DNA of 64,000 nucleotides. It comes from Thozetella sp. PMI_491 (taxonomy: Eukaryota > Ascomycota > Sordariomycetes > Chaetosphaeriales > Chaetosphaeriaceae). Shown piece by piece: positions 44,686 to 55,595 of the stretch. The notes beneath the pieces are model-generated. The model was given only the letters and a program-made list of their open reading frames with translations. It made no database searches and was not told the DNA's origin. Position 1 is the stretch's first letter. Each line of letters starts with the position of its first letter. A program made the translations under genes and the position numbers. Location of the stretch: the NCBI GenBank assembly GCA_021432635.1, contig MU270042.1, positions 183,577 to 247,576 on the forward strand. Reading direction: 5' to 3'.

Positions 44686-45081
44686 ATGGCCGAGCGAAGA
44701 AGGAATAGGATTTCCACCGGTGGGAAAGCCCCCGATCCCCGGAAAGTGAGTCGCCAAAGGCAGTTGTATCCAGACGGCACCAAAAACCGATAGTAACAAT
44801 AGTCAAACTCTTTACTAATCCATTTCAAGAGGATTCTCAAGCTAGCCAAGTCGTTCAGCCTACTCGACCAAACCTGGTTACTAGACACCATTCAACAATG
44901 GAACAAAGAACTTGACGCGCCTTTGGAGGGCCATGTTGTCGACTGGGAGCCCTTTAAAAAGAAACTTCGATCACGACTTGGAGAAAAGACAACCAAAAGG
45001 CTACTTCCTCACTGTAGCATATACTGGATACAAGTTTGTATAACTGTGCTAAAGAACTGCCTGGGTGAACTCCCGAGGTGA
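44686..45081 (+). CDS. Small hypothetical protein, two exons (103 aa)
   Basis: Exon 1 is 44686-44745 (ATG at 44686, MAERRRNRISTGGKAPDPRK) and exon 2 is 44830-45081. The 84-nt intron has a GTGAGT donor, a CTAAT branch site and a TTTCAAG acceptor; phase is 0. Exon 2 reads RILKLAKSFSLLDQTWLLDT, IQQWNKELDAPLEGHVVDWE and PFKKKLRSRLGEKTTKRLLP. The fold looks helical and basic, and I do not recognise it. Use of the alternative acceptor two bases downstream gives an early stop and a less protein-like peptide. Confidence 0.6.
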
Positions 45082-45614
45082 ACCGCCTCAGCGGAATCTA
45101 CTCGGCAATCTCGCCGCCTGCAGGGCTTTTCTCCCGACTTGTCTTAGTTATCCTTATATGCTGGGCCTTCTTTTCCGCCACACTTTCCTTGTCCGATTTC
45201 ACATATGGGCGGCACCTTTCTGAACGGCATTGACCCTACTGTCTGAGCCTCCCGCCCCGGCTGACCGACTCCCTTCTGTGTATTTCTTGTCTAATAGGTG
45301 CTTTTGTATCTTAGAGGTCTGCTAGTAAATTGGATTCTCGAGTGAATTCTACCTGAACGATGTAAAATATTGCCTGAGATTCCATTTACCGGTAACTAAT
45401 ATTTATCATGGCGCCGTCTGATCATCTACAACACCAGATGCGATTGGCTGCGTTACGGGACTTCGATTAATAAGGGAATCGAATCACCACACCATTTTAT
45501 TCGTCCCGCCCCTGTGACCTACTGTAGGACAATGCTGCCCGGCCCATGGAAGAACCTCTTTGTCTAGTCACATGCAATTCTAGGCCCACCCCTCCCCAGT
45601 CCGCTCATCCACCT
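45082..45614. other. 3' flank and intergenic region
   Basis: Nothing recognised. Confidence 0.3.
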
Positions 45615-45805
45615 GGGCGGCAAAAAAAGTGCGTCGCTAAGCCCTGGAAAGGCCTTGTAGAATTATGTTCCGAGCACCTTGCATGGTCTAGCCTCGAGAG
45701 ACATTCAGTGGCGTAGACACGACGCTGACCGTTATCCCTGGAATCTCTGCCAAGCATCCCTGCCAGTATAGATCCCTGGCCATCTCTGATGAGGCTGGAG
45801 GCTAC
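45615..45805. repeat. Dispersed repeat family 1 fragment, inverted
   Basis: This is the reverse complement of about 10790-11000 (ctctgccaagcatccctgcc, gatccctggccatctctg). Confidence 0.7.
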
Positions 45806-46989
45806 AGGATCTCGTCGACTGTTTCCACGATCAGACGAGTGCTTCGTGCCCCTTACCCTCCGACCCAAGTGCGCCCATCCATTATGGGCGGCAAACGGGG
45901 TCCAGTGGAGCCGGGCCACCTTCCGGGCCCACCATGCCTCCTAAAGAGGTACGTGACTGCTTATTGCTACACCTAACAGAATTATGGCGCGCTCCGACTC
46001 AACGATTGTAGCACACGCCCCTAATCAAGATGATCCCGGATACCGGCGGCATCATGGGCGTATTTCGAGGGTAAAAGCGCCGAGGTCCCCTCAGCCCCGG
46101 CCTCGAGCCCAGCCACCCGGGTGCACGTACAGTAACTGTCTTGTGTTGTTGGTCCTCGCTGCTGCTTGGCAACCTCGAGGCGTTGCAGGGTGGTCCTATG
46201 GCTCTTCGGGCCGAATTTGCCTTGCGAGTTCACCCCAGCTCAAGTAGTGGTTTGGTTGTAGCTATAAGGACACCCCTAGGGCCACGCGCCGTGCAAGAGA
46301 GAGTCAAGGGCCGTGCGGCTAATGATTGTTAGCCCCATCAGGTACCCTGTACCAGCACAGCGCCTAGGTATCCGGGCGATAAGTACCGAGGGTGAGCGTG
46401 TTGAGAGCCTACTCGAAGGGACCCTGGCCTGTCAGCAGACGTTTCGACTTAAATGGATGAGTGGGCGAAGTAAGCAATCTCTGAATTCGCCGTGCATTTT
46501 TCTGTCTAAGGAGGACCACCCGAGCTCAAGGGGCCGCCGACCTGGAGTGTCTCCGGCCAGCGTTATCCCCGGCCACCTCGAGAACAGAAATGCGCCTATC
46601 CATATGCCCTATTATGGCCATGCTCCCCCAACGACGAGCGCACCTTACCACGCACTTGAATTACAGGGGATCGGCCAGGGAGGTTTAGGGGCTACAGGAA
46701 GGCTAACACCCTGTAACCACAGCGAGGGCCAACGATGAGTCGCTGTAGATGCATGCAGCGGCCGGGTTCAGGCGGGCTGAGGCCCCCCGCCCGGCTTTGC
46801 CCTTCTCGCGGTTTGCAGCGTGACACCTTCTGCAGGGACAACACTGGACAACTGGACAACCCGACTAAGCCTCGTGCATGTGCGGGATAGCAAAACAGTG
46901 TCGTGAGGCACACGTAGCACCGATGGGGCTAGGTATGGTGCCAGTCCGCCTTACCGCAGCCGGGCGTCAATTATGTGTCAGGGAGGCTA
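45806..46989. other. Decayed GC-rich sequence
   Basis: Medium-length frames occur on both strands without motifs. Confidence 0.35.
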
Positions 46990-47281
46990 GCTCAGAGCAT
47001 CTGCTACGTCGCCCCGGCCTCCAGCTAACTGCCGTGGGAACGAGGAACTGCGTCACGAGATCGAGAGACTACTTGAGCGAAACCTAGAACTGTCGGAGGA
47101 GAACGAGGGACTGCGTCGCGAGATGGCGGATATGACTCTACGAGGGTACAGCTATAGAGGTCCTGCACCCCTCACTCGATCTGATGGCTCCTCCACCCCG
47201 AGCCAAGAGAAGACTCCAGCCATCAAGCCATCCTTACCCATTTCACCCTACCGTGACGCTTTGCAGTCCCTAATTAGTTAG
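46990..47281 (+). pseudogene. Coiled-coil frame remnant
   Basis: One forward frame ending at a TAG (47279-47281) reads EELRHEIERLLERNLELSEE then NEGLRREMADMTLRGYSYRG, a clear coiled coil, then a Ser/Pro-rich end. No start or upstream exon is visible. It is grouped with the frames at 20577-20760 and 29611-30036. Confidence 0.4.
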
Positions 47282-49089
47282 AACGAAAGGATAGTCATTA
47301 CTTTAAGTTGATAGGGGTGTGCCAATCAGGAGCAATTGGCCAGCCAACCTTGCGCCCCGGTCATCCCCTGCACAGTCGCCAGCCTTGTGCGTCTCGTCGG
47401 ACTTTTCTGCAGCCCCCTAGTCACTGTTCACACAATACTGCGTGGGCTCTTGATCATGTCGGACCTTTCCACTCCCCTATCGAAGGCTCAAGATATGGAG
47501 GGTTCTCTACTGGAACCTTCACAGGCTCGAGGCATCCCGTTTCCTTTCTCCGTCCTGCCCGGGTATCGGCTCGCCGCCGGCTTCGACGTTGGAGGGTGGT
47601 CCTCACGCCGAGCGCTGCAATCTTGTCGCGGTGACGTCCCACGGCTCTGATACCACGGTGTCCTGGCCGCTGATGCGTTTGGCGAGTAGGCCACTGATGA
47701 TGGCGGATGTGGCGGCATCGTGTGGTCGAAGGACCAATTCCGTTCAGCGCCCAAAAAAACAGTCGATCGGCATAGACTGATTGGGAAGGCATGGGTTGAA
47801 ATGGCCAAGGAAGGTGGTGCAATAGATAGACTGAAGATCAGAATAGTGCCAGTAGGTGAGAGAAGGAACTCTGGCAGCTACGAGTGGTCGTGTTGCACCC
47901 CTGAACTCGTTCGAGGGCTGTCGATTAGACTCATTGCTACCGAAAAGCTCGTCGTATGGCGGCACGATATCCATGGTGTTGCGACTGATTCCGGCCGGGA
48001 GAGCAGTATTGACTTGCTCGAGATTGCGTTGGTATTTATCGCCCGTCCACCTGGCCAGAGAGGGAAGCAGAGAAGGAAATCGACGGGGGGCGCGGCATCT
48101 TGCGAGGCACCCCCACTCTATAAAGGCAGACTGCAAGGGTCGGCTCTCCATGCGGCGAGGCATGCGACTAGATCCGGTCACATCCAGCGAGAGAAGACAC
48201 ACCTACTAAGCCTGGCTAGCCAGCCGACAATTTCATGTGTCCGAGATTGCTCCGCTGAAGCCACCTGCTCACGCCCGGAGGGAGATCCCCTCGGGTCAGA
48301 ATTGCAACCCCATAACTATGGCTTGCAACCCTCCGGATTGGGGACGAACTCAGGGGTTACAGGTTCTTGGTCACAATCTATGGCAGGACTTTGATTGGTT
48401 CCGTTACGTGAAAATAAGACGGCCGCGCAGGCGTGTCTTTCGCGAGGTGTCCCTTGCCTGCGGTACCATCTCTTGTTCTCCAGAGCCCGAATCAGCAAGG
48501 TGGCAGGGCGGCAACGTCACAATCCTGGCCCTCTTCACGGAACCGTCCGGGCATTATGGACCCCTATCTCGGTTGACATCGGCTTCCAGAGCACCCAAGT
48601 CGGGGTGAATTATAGCACAAAGGTGGGGGCAGCAACTCTCTGTGCCCTGGCGGCTCCCTGCATGTGATCACTTCGGGTTTTCACAGCAAGTGCAAGTACA
48701 TCTAGAGGAAAAAGACGAGGGGCTGGGCAAGAAAGACAAAGAGTTAGATAGAAAGATACAGAACTGAATGAGAAAGACAGAGAGCTGTAAGGGCAGGCAC
48801 GGATACCCCGCAAGATAAGCTTAGTTGTAGACACCGCGAGCAACGAAGATCTACGTGAAGATCTTCGTTCTGTGTTATCCTACGCATCAGCCAGTCCCCG
48901 CCCGCCCCCCCCCCCTTTCCCGGCCCAGATGAAGAATGAAGAACCAGAGTTGTAGAAGGCAAGTGTTAACACGCAAATCTTCATTCCGCCTTTGAGCGCC
49001 GTCCACCGCGTGTTTGCCTCGGCCGGGAAGTGGTCTTCAGTGATATGTTCTTTATCTTAGTATATCTTTCTGAGGTGAAGACTAGAAAC
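47282..49089. other. Decayed sequence, no gene supported
   Basis: Overlapping long frames on both strands at 47.7-48.4 kb lack motifs. A short hairpin lies at 48842-48869 (11-bp arms aacgaagatct, 6-nt loop). Confidence 0.4.
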
Positions 49090-49473
49090 CTACCCAATCG
49101 CAATACACATCATGACCACCATGTTGTCGTTCAGACCTTGGTCTTTGGCCAGCCGTTTATATACTCCCTGAAGTAGTCTTCGAGGATATCCTGGATTTGC
49201 TGTCCAGAAGAGTGCCTTTTCGATAATTTGAGCTTGCTCTTGGGAATTGGCAGCCTCCCAGACTTTCGTCACGGTTGCCGGGTCTTTGTCTCCTTGAACA
49301 AGCCAGGCGGAAAGAGACTCTTGGCGTTCTGTCGAACACAGAAACCGATCCAGGACCTGGTCTTCCGAGTCGTCCTGCTCTAGGCCTCGAGTATGTCCTG
49401 CATGTTCTGCGTGTGAAGCTCGGGTTACGGGTCCTGATCGTCGCGGGTCTCTCAACAATATGAATGGCGGCAT
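49090..49473 (-). CDS. Hypothetical protein (127 aa)
   Basis: ATG at 49473 opens MPPFILLRDPRRSGPVTRAS. The protein continues EDQVLDRFLCSTERQESLSA, AWLVQGDKDPATVTKVWEAA and GVYKRLAKDQGLNDNMVVMM. It is helical, charged and unlike noncoding frames. No domain is recognised. The frame ends at a TAG that overlaps a possible donor (GTAGGT), so a further exon may exist. Confidence 0.5.
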   Translation of the reverse strand: MPPFILLRDPRRSGPVTRASHAEHAGHTRGLEQDDSEDQVLDRFLCSTERQESLSAWLVQGDKDPATVTKVWEAANSQEQAQIIEKALFWTANPGYPRRLLQGVYKRLAKDQGLNDNMVVMMCIAIG

Positions 49474-50671
49474 CTTAAGTGTATGTTTGAGGATTTACTT
49501 TTGGGATCCTTTGGGTTGGGAAACCTTGGAGTCCTTTGGGTTGGGAAACTTTGGGGCCGGGAGGAGTCTTTAAGGCAGTGTGGATACGGACGTGGGCGAC
49601 TACTCACCATGCGTCCCATTGCCTCGACATATCTCGCTAGGCCTGTTAATTTCGGTATCGGGATCTTTCTTCGGAATGCTTACGCTTTCTGAAGCAGCGG
49701 AGCTAGCGGGAGAATATAGCCAGGGATGCAGCCCGCCACAGGAGGTGGCTGACGGGGGTCCGGGGCAGCGCCTGGCTGCTCGGCTCCGCCAGGGCTCGGC
49801 TCCGCCAGGGTTCGGCGTCCAGGTGGGCGCCGCGGCAGGCTGAGAAGCAGAGCGGCAAGCACTTCCCGGACATACATAACAAAAAGCGAGCAAAGTGGTC
49901 TGTGAGGCAGCCAGCCGAAAACGCAACCTGTACCGTGTCGTCCACCACGGTCAAGAATTGCTGGTAGAATAAGAGCGGAAAAAATGTCTTAGAACTTGTG
50001 AAGACAACGCCATTCATTTATAGCGCTAGCCAACATTAGCTTCTGCGTAGACCAGAACCGGGAAAAATCTACATGGGCGTGCTCAACCGGTGCAAGAAAT
50101 GGCGTCTTTGAACCTAGAAGTAGAACTCGTGATTACACTCTGCTGCTTTCCGCTACTTCTCTTATCGAAGGGCGTCATCTCCCGCAATTTCCGACAGCTA
50201 AGCTAGCTGCGCGAATCACCTTCGCGTGAGAACCGGGGAAATGCTTCGGAGGGCAAACTGCCAGCTCGATGACCTATAACCCTGTCAGAACTGACAGGGG
50301 TAGCGTATAGGACACCAATGCCGCATGAATCCGCAGTAGAGATCTAGAGGGATCTGACGTCAGGCATAGCTGCTATTACCATTACCTACACGCTAATCTT
50401 AAGAATACGTCGAGACATCCCTTTCTTTGTCCTCGCTCATCTCTGCCCTTCTGACCTAGGTACGTCTGCTACTGCTGCTCCGTTGAAACGTATACTCCTG
50501 CTCCTGCACCCAGGCTCGTGTAGTTTAGCCACGACGAGCACTCCTTCCAGGCTGTGTGGGGCAGAGACCATCGTTGAAATCAGTTTGTGAATGGCTGGTT
50601 GTAGCATTAGCCCGGATAATCCTGTAGGGGCTTCGTTTTGCTCCTGTGAGCGTTATGAATATGCTGCTGCC
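49474..50671. other. Intergenic region with small direct repeats
   Basis: Direct repeats are seen at 49508-49555 (cctttgggttgggaaac twice) and 49778-49812 (ggctcggctccgccag twice). A reverse frame with ATG at 50017 has Ala/Ser/Arg bias and is doubtful. Confidence 0.4.
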
Positions 50672-51106
50672 TCACTCAGAGGTTCGACTAACCCATCGTT
50701 TCATGTCTTCGTGCCTTTCTTTGGCCATTTCTTCCTCCTCCAGCACTGCCACTAGCCAGGTTTCAAATGCGGCGCAAACTAGCCGTTGGCACTCAATGTT
50801 GGTATTCCACCAAGCTGAGCCCTGGTCTCGATGCTGAAATCTGATCAACTTTTCATACATCACGGCCTCTCTGAGCAGCCTGTCCATGAACCATTTGGTC
50901 CTTCCGCGCGTCTTCTCTACCTCTACTCTGGCCTCGGCCTCAGCCTTGACGATTGCCTCTCTGTATTCGACTGCAAGCTGCATTTCGGCCGTCCATTCAT
51001 CTTTCGTAGCATCTTGGGCGACTATTTGGGGAGTGGGCGGGCCTTCAATGGTAAAGCCTTGACGAATTTGGCCTGGGGAGCTCTCGGGAGTGCGGTATGC
51101 TGTCAT
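50672..51106 (-). CDS. Hypothetical coiled-coil protein (144 aa)
   Basis: ATG at 51106 opens MTAYRTPESSPGQIRQGF. A long helical part follows (MQLAVEYREAIVKAEAEARV, EVEKTRGRTKWFMDRLLREA, VLEEEEMAKERHEDMKRW), consistent with a coiled coil. There is no intron. A TATAAATA box lies about 95 nt upstream. The gene diverges from the J-domain gene with 444 bp between starts. Function unknown. Confidence 0.6.
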   Translation of the reverse strand: MTAYRTPESSPGQIRQGFTIEGPPTPQIVAQDATKDEWTAEMQLAVEYREAIVKAEAEARVEVEKTRGRTKWFMDRLLREAVMYEKLIRFQHRDQGSAWWNTNIECQRLVCAAFETWLVAVLEEEEMAKERHEDMKRWVSRTSE

Positions 51107-51199
51107 GACTCTGGTTGAAGTGACAGGTCTTTGGGAGGGGTAGTTGAAATGAGGAGGAAGGAGGGACGGGGAAACCTGGGGGTAGGGGGCGTGGCGACT

Positions 51200-51207
51200 A
51201 TTTATAC
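51200..51207 (-). promoter_or_regulatory. TATA box of the coiled-coil gene
   Basis: TATAAATA on the reverse strand lies about 95 nt upstream of the ATG at 51106. Confidence 0.55.
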
Positions 51208-51550
51208 TTCCCTGGAGCCCACATTCTTGGGCCCCTCAGGAGAAATTCTTCCGACACTCCATCCCCCAACAACTCCTTGCCGCCGCGGACCCATCCGGCT
51301 CAAAGTCTGGCGAGAAGCTGATTGGATTCTCAACATCGCCGGAGTGGCACAATGTCCAACCTGCCTTGCAGGCCCTCATGATTGGGTGCTCCCTCCCTTC
51401 CTCCTCCAAGAGTATTAATACCGTGACCTCGCCCATCTCCTCCGTCCCATTTTCATTCCTTTGCAACTTCCTTTTTCCTCCTGGTTTCCTCGTCGTCTTT
51501 CCGGCCTACACTTTCCCCCCATTTCTGTTGCCACTCACCCATACTTCTCT

Positions 51551-52910
51551 ATGCCTCATTGGAGCCCTTATAGTGTCTTGGGTCTTTCACGCGAGGCCTG
51601 TAACCAAAATGATATCAAGGTAGCCTACAGACGGATTTGCCTTGTTTGCCATCCAGACAAGTTGGGAAGCATGGAGAATAACGACAGACGGAAGATCATC
51701 CTAACAGCCTACTTTCAACTTGCAACCGCAGCCAAGGAAATGATTGAGGATGATTATCCTCTTGACGATAATCGTCCCTGTGTCCTAGACTACATAATCA
51801 ATGTCGATCAGAGAGAACTCCTAGCAGCTCACGACAAACGATCCGTCGAGATCTGCCCCTCTGGACACCTCCAACCTTGCCAATGCGATGTGAAGCAGCC
51901 GGGCTACGTTGTCTGCTTCGCGTGTTGGGCAGTTATCCCTGGAAGATGTCTTGATGAGCATCTGCAGCACGACCACGATAATGTTTGCCAATTATGCAAA
52001 GATGTCTTTAAAGGGAACCAGATGGAGCACACGCGAACACACGCAGTTGAGAACTGCTGGGAATGCCAGAGAACAACTTCAGTCAACGAGCTCGTGCGCC
52101 ATATTCAGTCCCGTCATCATATCACCTGCGGCTGTGGAGAATCGGTTCCAATAAACACAATAGTTGGCCATCTCAGGACAACTCACTCATGGGTTAGGGA
52201 GCCATGCTGCCCCGATGCAGCTGATTTGCTCGACCACCTCGTCACCTGTCCATTTCCTCAATGCCCACGACTCGTCTGCCAAGATCAATTAGCAGATCAT
52301 ATCTTCAAAGGACACTCTTTACTGCCATGTGAGGACTGCCTTTTCACAAATGCAGATTTGAGAACGAGGACTGCAGCCCACCACATCGAAACGATACATA
52401 ATTATTCGTGCTGCAACCAGAGCTTTCAAAAATTCCAACTCAATATACACCGCGTTCAGGCACACGGGTGGGTTGTTTGTCGGCACTGCAAAAGCGCTTG
52501 CACATTCGCACAGCTCTCTGAACACGAAAGGTTGTGTACGACTGAGTGTCCAGAATGCCAGGCTCAAGTTGCCCAAACCACCATCAAGAAACATCTTAGC
52601 TCCCATGGGTGGAACAGTTGTCCATGGTGTGAGGACAAAACTATGTTCACAGAAGACAAGCTTCTCGCACATTGCCTCAAGAGCCACGCCAGGGCAAACC
52701 GAGTGGCTAGGAAAGGAAGAGGAGGAAGGAAAAGTATTCAAAAATGCGCCAAATGCCGCTCAGACAAGAAGAAGGTAAGCGAGTTGTTCAAGAGTTCCTC
52801 TTTGTTATTTGCTAATAAGCTAGTAGTGCCGTCCTAGCCAGTACTCTGGCCAAGCATGCGTGAGATGTGAGTCTCTAGGCTTTATATGTGACCATCCAGC
52901 GGAATTATAA
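51551..52910 (+). CDS. J-domain / zinc-finger protein with C-terminal Zn2Cys6 cluster (435 aa)
   Basis: Exon 1 is 51551-52774 (first ATG, MPHWSPYSVLGLSREACNQN) and exon 2 is 52827-52910. The 52-nt intron has a GTAAGC donor and a CTAAT branch site; phase is 0. Residues 4-65 form a DnaJ J-domain with the H34-P35-D36 motif. From about 105 to 390 come many Cys/His pairs at C2H2-like spacing (CWECQRTTSVNELVRHIQSR; CPWCEDKTMFTEDKLLAHCL). The last 40 residues, joined only by the splice, form C399-x2-C402-x6-C409-x9-C419-x2-C422-x6-C429, a Zn(II)2Cys6-type cluster that ends six residues before the stop. J-domains recruit Hsp70; the zinc modules suggest nucleic-acid or protein binding. A CT-rich leader precedes the ATG. 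Confidence 0.85.
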
Positions 52911-52924
52911 CGTGGCAATAAAAA

Positions 52925-53430
52925 GAGTTCTCATGTCACTAGGTTTTATGAGTTTTGCTACCGAGTAATAGCTAGGTTTTAGGAGTTTCGCTACCGAGTT
53001 ATGCGATTCTTGTAGCTAGGTNNNNNNNNNNNNNNNNNNNNNNNNNNNNNNNNNNNNNNNNNNNNNNNNNNNNNNNNNNNNNNNNNNNNNNNNNNNNNNN
53101 NNNNNNNNNNNNNNNNNNNNNNNNNNNNNNNNNNNNNNNNNNNNNNNNNNNNNNNNNNNNNNNNNNNNNNNNNNNNNNNNNNNNNNNNNNNNNNNNNNNN
53201 NNNNNNNNNNNNNNNNNNNNNNNNNNNNNNNNNNNNNNNNNNNNNNNNNNNNNNNNNNNNNNNNNNNNNNNNNNNNNNNNNNNNNNNNNNNNNNNNNNNN
53301 NNNNNNNNNNNNNNNNNNNNNNNNNNNNNNNNNNNNNNNNNNNNNNNNNNNNNNNNNGAGTTTTGCGATCGAGTTATGCGATTGAGTCTTGTAACTGGGT
53401 TTTGCGAATCTTGTAGCTAGGTCTTACGAT
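52925..53430. repeat. Tandem repeat array containing an assembly gap
   Basis: Units with gagttttgctaccgagtta and tcttgtagctaggt lie on both sides of a run of N at 53022-53357 (336 positions). The repeat probably stopped the assembly, so the true length is unknown. Confidence 0.85.
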
Positions 53431-54066
53431 GACCTTGATGATCTCATCCCCGTTCCAGGCCAGGAAGCCACGCAAGACTGCGGTGGTAAGAGAGCTAATG
53501 GCATGGTTGAAGAGGCAACGAACTGCGCCGAACAAACACCTAGGATCTGGATGGGGTTGATGACAGTGTCTTGCGGGACAATGAACCAAGATAGCTAATG
53601 AAAACGGGAGGGCACGTGGGACGACGGCGGAGTTGATTGTACGGAGACACCTTATGACGAATAGATGAAGACGACGATGGGATAGGTATAGTAGAGGGAG
53701 ACCAGCACACCCTCTAATCCTCTCCGGGGGGAGGCTACTCCTTGTCTTGGCCGTATCGAGCAAATCGATGGAAGACAGATGTGCCCAAGACAATATACAT
53801 TAGTTTAGCGATTCTTGCTCGCAGTTAACGCCTTCCGGCGTAGATCTTGAAGCTGAAGCAATAAACGTGAGAATGCCCGCATTGTTTATTGTTCGCAAAC
53901 CAAATATAGGAAATACACCCGCTCCTCGCCCCTCAACATAACTAAGAAAATGCTTTCGACTCTCGCCTCCGCTGCATACCACTACTAAGTATGGCCACAG
54001 AAAACCACCGCAAATGGGTAACTTAGGCTGGCGCCTGCGCCGGCGGATACGTACATAGGAGATCAT
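53431..54066. other. Intergenic, doubtful frame
   Basis: A reverse frame at 53374-53793 has no ATG start and overlaps the tandem repeat. It is not accepted as a gene. Confidence 0.3.
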
Positions 54067-54393
54067 TTAGCCCCTCAGGACGCCATTCAGGTAAACTTTA
54101 ACTGCATGCACTATAGCCACTCTTTAAACTTAGATATATGGCGGCGTTCGATTAAAAGAGCTCAACTTACAGTTGGACTGTTCTTCAGCCGCACATAGCA
54201 CAGAGTAGAGGATAGAGTGCTCCTTTACGTCAATATCGCCGTTGAGGTATGCCAAGCTCAACTTGCTATAAACCGACGGCATTTCTCTCCGTATGGTGCT
54301 CTTCCTTCGCTGTGCGCGCAGCATGCGGGTGAGTTCTACTCCGGACTTGATAGCCGTAATGGCGCTTAGGCCGATGACGATTGGAAGAGGCAT
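54067..54393 (-). CDS. Small hypothetical protein, two exons (85 aa)
   Basis: Exon 1 is 54393-54171 (ATG at 54393, MPLPIVIGLSAITAIKSGVE) and exon 2 is 54101-54067. The 69-nt intron has a GTAAGT donor and a CATGCAG acceptor; the split codon T|TT keeps the frame. The N-terminus is mildly hydrophobic, then basic (RMLRAQRRKSTIRRE), then helical. Without the splice the frame reads on for only 13 more codons. Family unknown. Confidence 0.5.
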
Positions 54394-54397
54394 ATTG

Positions 54398-54628
54398 TTA
54401 CTTAGCTGCCAGCTTGGAGAGCTTCTTCGCTAGTATGTAATCGACCGGATCAAATCGTTTCTTGAACCAGCCCTTTAACGCGAAATTGCCTTGATAATGC
54501 CGTCCTAGCTTCAATTTCGCTTGAGAAATCCTCCCTGGGTAGGGGGTTTTTGGGCGGACGGGCGATCGCGATGGTGTGCAGACAGGCATGGACGTGAAGC
54601 GGAGACAGGGGGGAGGTTCTCTCCGCAT
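54398..54628 (-). CDS. Small basic hypothetical protein (76 aa), 4 nt upstream of the next start
   Basis: ATG at 54628 opens MRREPPPCLRFTSMPVCTPS and the frame ends with KRFDPVDYILAKKLSKLAAK. Its TAA lies four bases before the ATG of the gene at 54067-54393, in another frame. It may be a separate small protein, a long upstream open frame, or part of one gene whose splicing I have not resolved. Confidence 0.35.
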   Translation of the reverse strand: MRREPPPCLRFTSMPVCTPSRSPVRPKTPYPGRISQAKLKLGRHYQGNFALKGWFKKRFDPVDYILAKKLSKLAAK

Positions 54629-54943
54629 CTTCCGGCTGCTTTAGCCCCCGAGGACTTTGGTCTTTACCAGATAGCCAAGGCTTTTATAGTAACAGAACCA
54701 CAATCCCGGCTTAGGTGGAAGGACTAGGGCTCAAAGTGCAGACCCGACATCCCGGCTTTTGGTACATGCGCCACAACAGCCGTACCTTTGCTCTGGTTGT
54801 TGTAAATGGTCCCATATCCAGGCTCGGGGACTGCACAATCGCGTCATTTAATCATCTTGGGCAAAATAGTATTTCCATTCTATCTCTCTGAATTCCACCC
54901 CGACTCCGGCACTTGCAATACCTAACCCATCTCCATCACGCAT
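54629..54943. other. Intergenic region
   Basis: Promoter side of the gene pair at 54.1-54.6 kb and 3' flank of the next gene. Nothing else seen. Confidence 0.3.
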
Positions 54944-55542
54944 CTAGTCCAGGTGCCCCTTGTCTGGTTCTTCCTGCGTTGTTCCGAGCCTCTGGCCACA
55001 TGAATCACATCGTCTGCGAAGCGGCAGCGGGTCCCGGGGCCGCACGAGGTATTCTTTTCCTGACAGCTGAAATCGAACTCGTTTCTTGGATGGGGCATAG
55101 CGTCTGGATATCTCAGCATTTTGGAGGTCGATCTGCTGTTGCATTAACCTGCCACTACAGCGACTAAAGCGGCGGATTATATATCGAACATCTCCTTCAG
55201 TTTCGTAAGTGATATAGACGTAGTGAATCATGTTGATCCGTGAACTGAGGGGTGACTGGTCTGAAAACAAGTATACGTTTAGATATGTTGATTTTAATTC
55301 GACGAATCAACTGGTAGGACGACTGCAGTCTGGGAACTAGAGTACGATGCTTAAATCATACTTCCTTGCGAGTGACTGGACGCGAGCCCGTCTTTAGGCA
55401 AGTAGTGCGGCGGGAAGTTTAGGATCCGAGACTCAGGACAGTCCCGGAGCCGGGACACGGGTGTCACCATAATTATAAGGCTGGCATCACACCTTCGCTC
55501 TTGCTTCTGATCTGCTTTGTATTGTCCCCGCTTCTTTGGCAT
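54944..55542 (-). CDS. Hypothetical protein, two exons (165 aa)
   Basis: Exon 1 is 55542-55362 (ATG at 55542, MPKKRGQYKADQKQERRCDA) and exon 2 is 55260-54944. The 101-nt intron has a GTATGA donor, a CTAAAC branch site and a TTTTCAG acceptor; the split codon A|AC keeps the frame. Exon 2 reads MIHYVYITYETEGDVRYIIR, LMQQQIDLQNAEISRRYAPS and ends with CDSCGQRLGTTQEEPDKG, a CxxC pair. No family is recognised. Its ATG lies only 53 nt from that of the divergent SUR7-like gene. Confidence 0.6.
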
Positions 55543-55595
55543 TCCGTTATTATAGGCTCCATTCTCCTAACTCCGACGTCGAGCTGGCCTCGAGG
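55543..55595. promoter_or_regulatory. Very short divergent intergenic region
   Basis: Only 53 nt separate two divergent ATGs. Either the promoters overlap the coding starts, or one start is misplaced. Confidence 0.5.

Noticed and set aside
47720-48394. 224-codon forward frame and 152-codon reverse frame
   Set aside because: Mutually antisense, no motifs, composition of noncoding GC-rich DNA.
53374-53793. 139-codon reverse frame next to the gap
   Set aside because: No ATG at its start, and it enters the tandem repeat.
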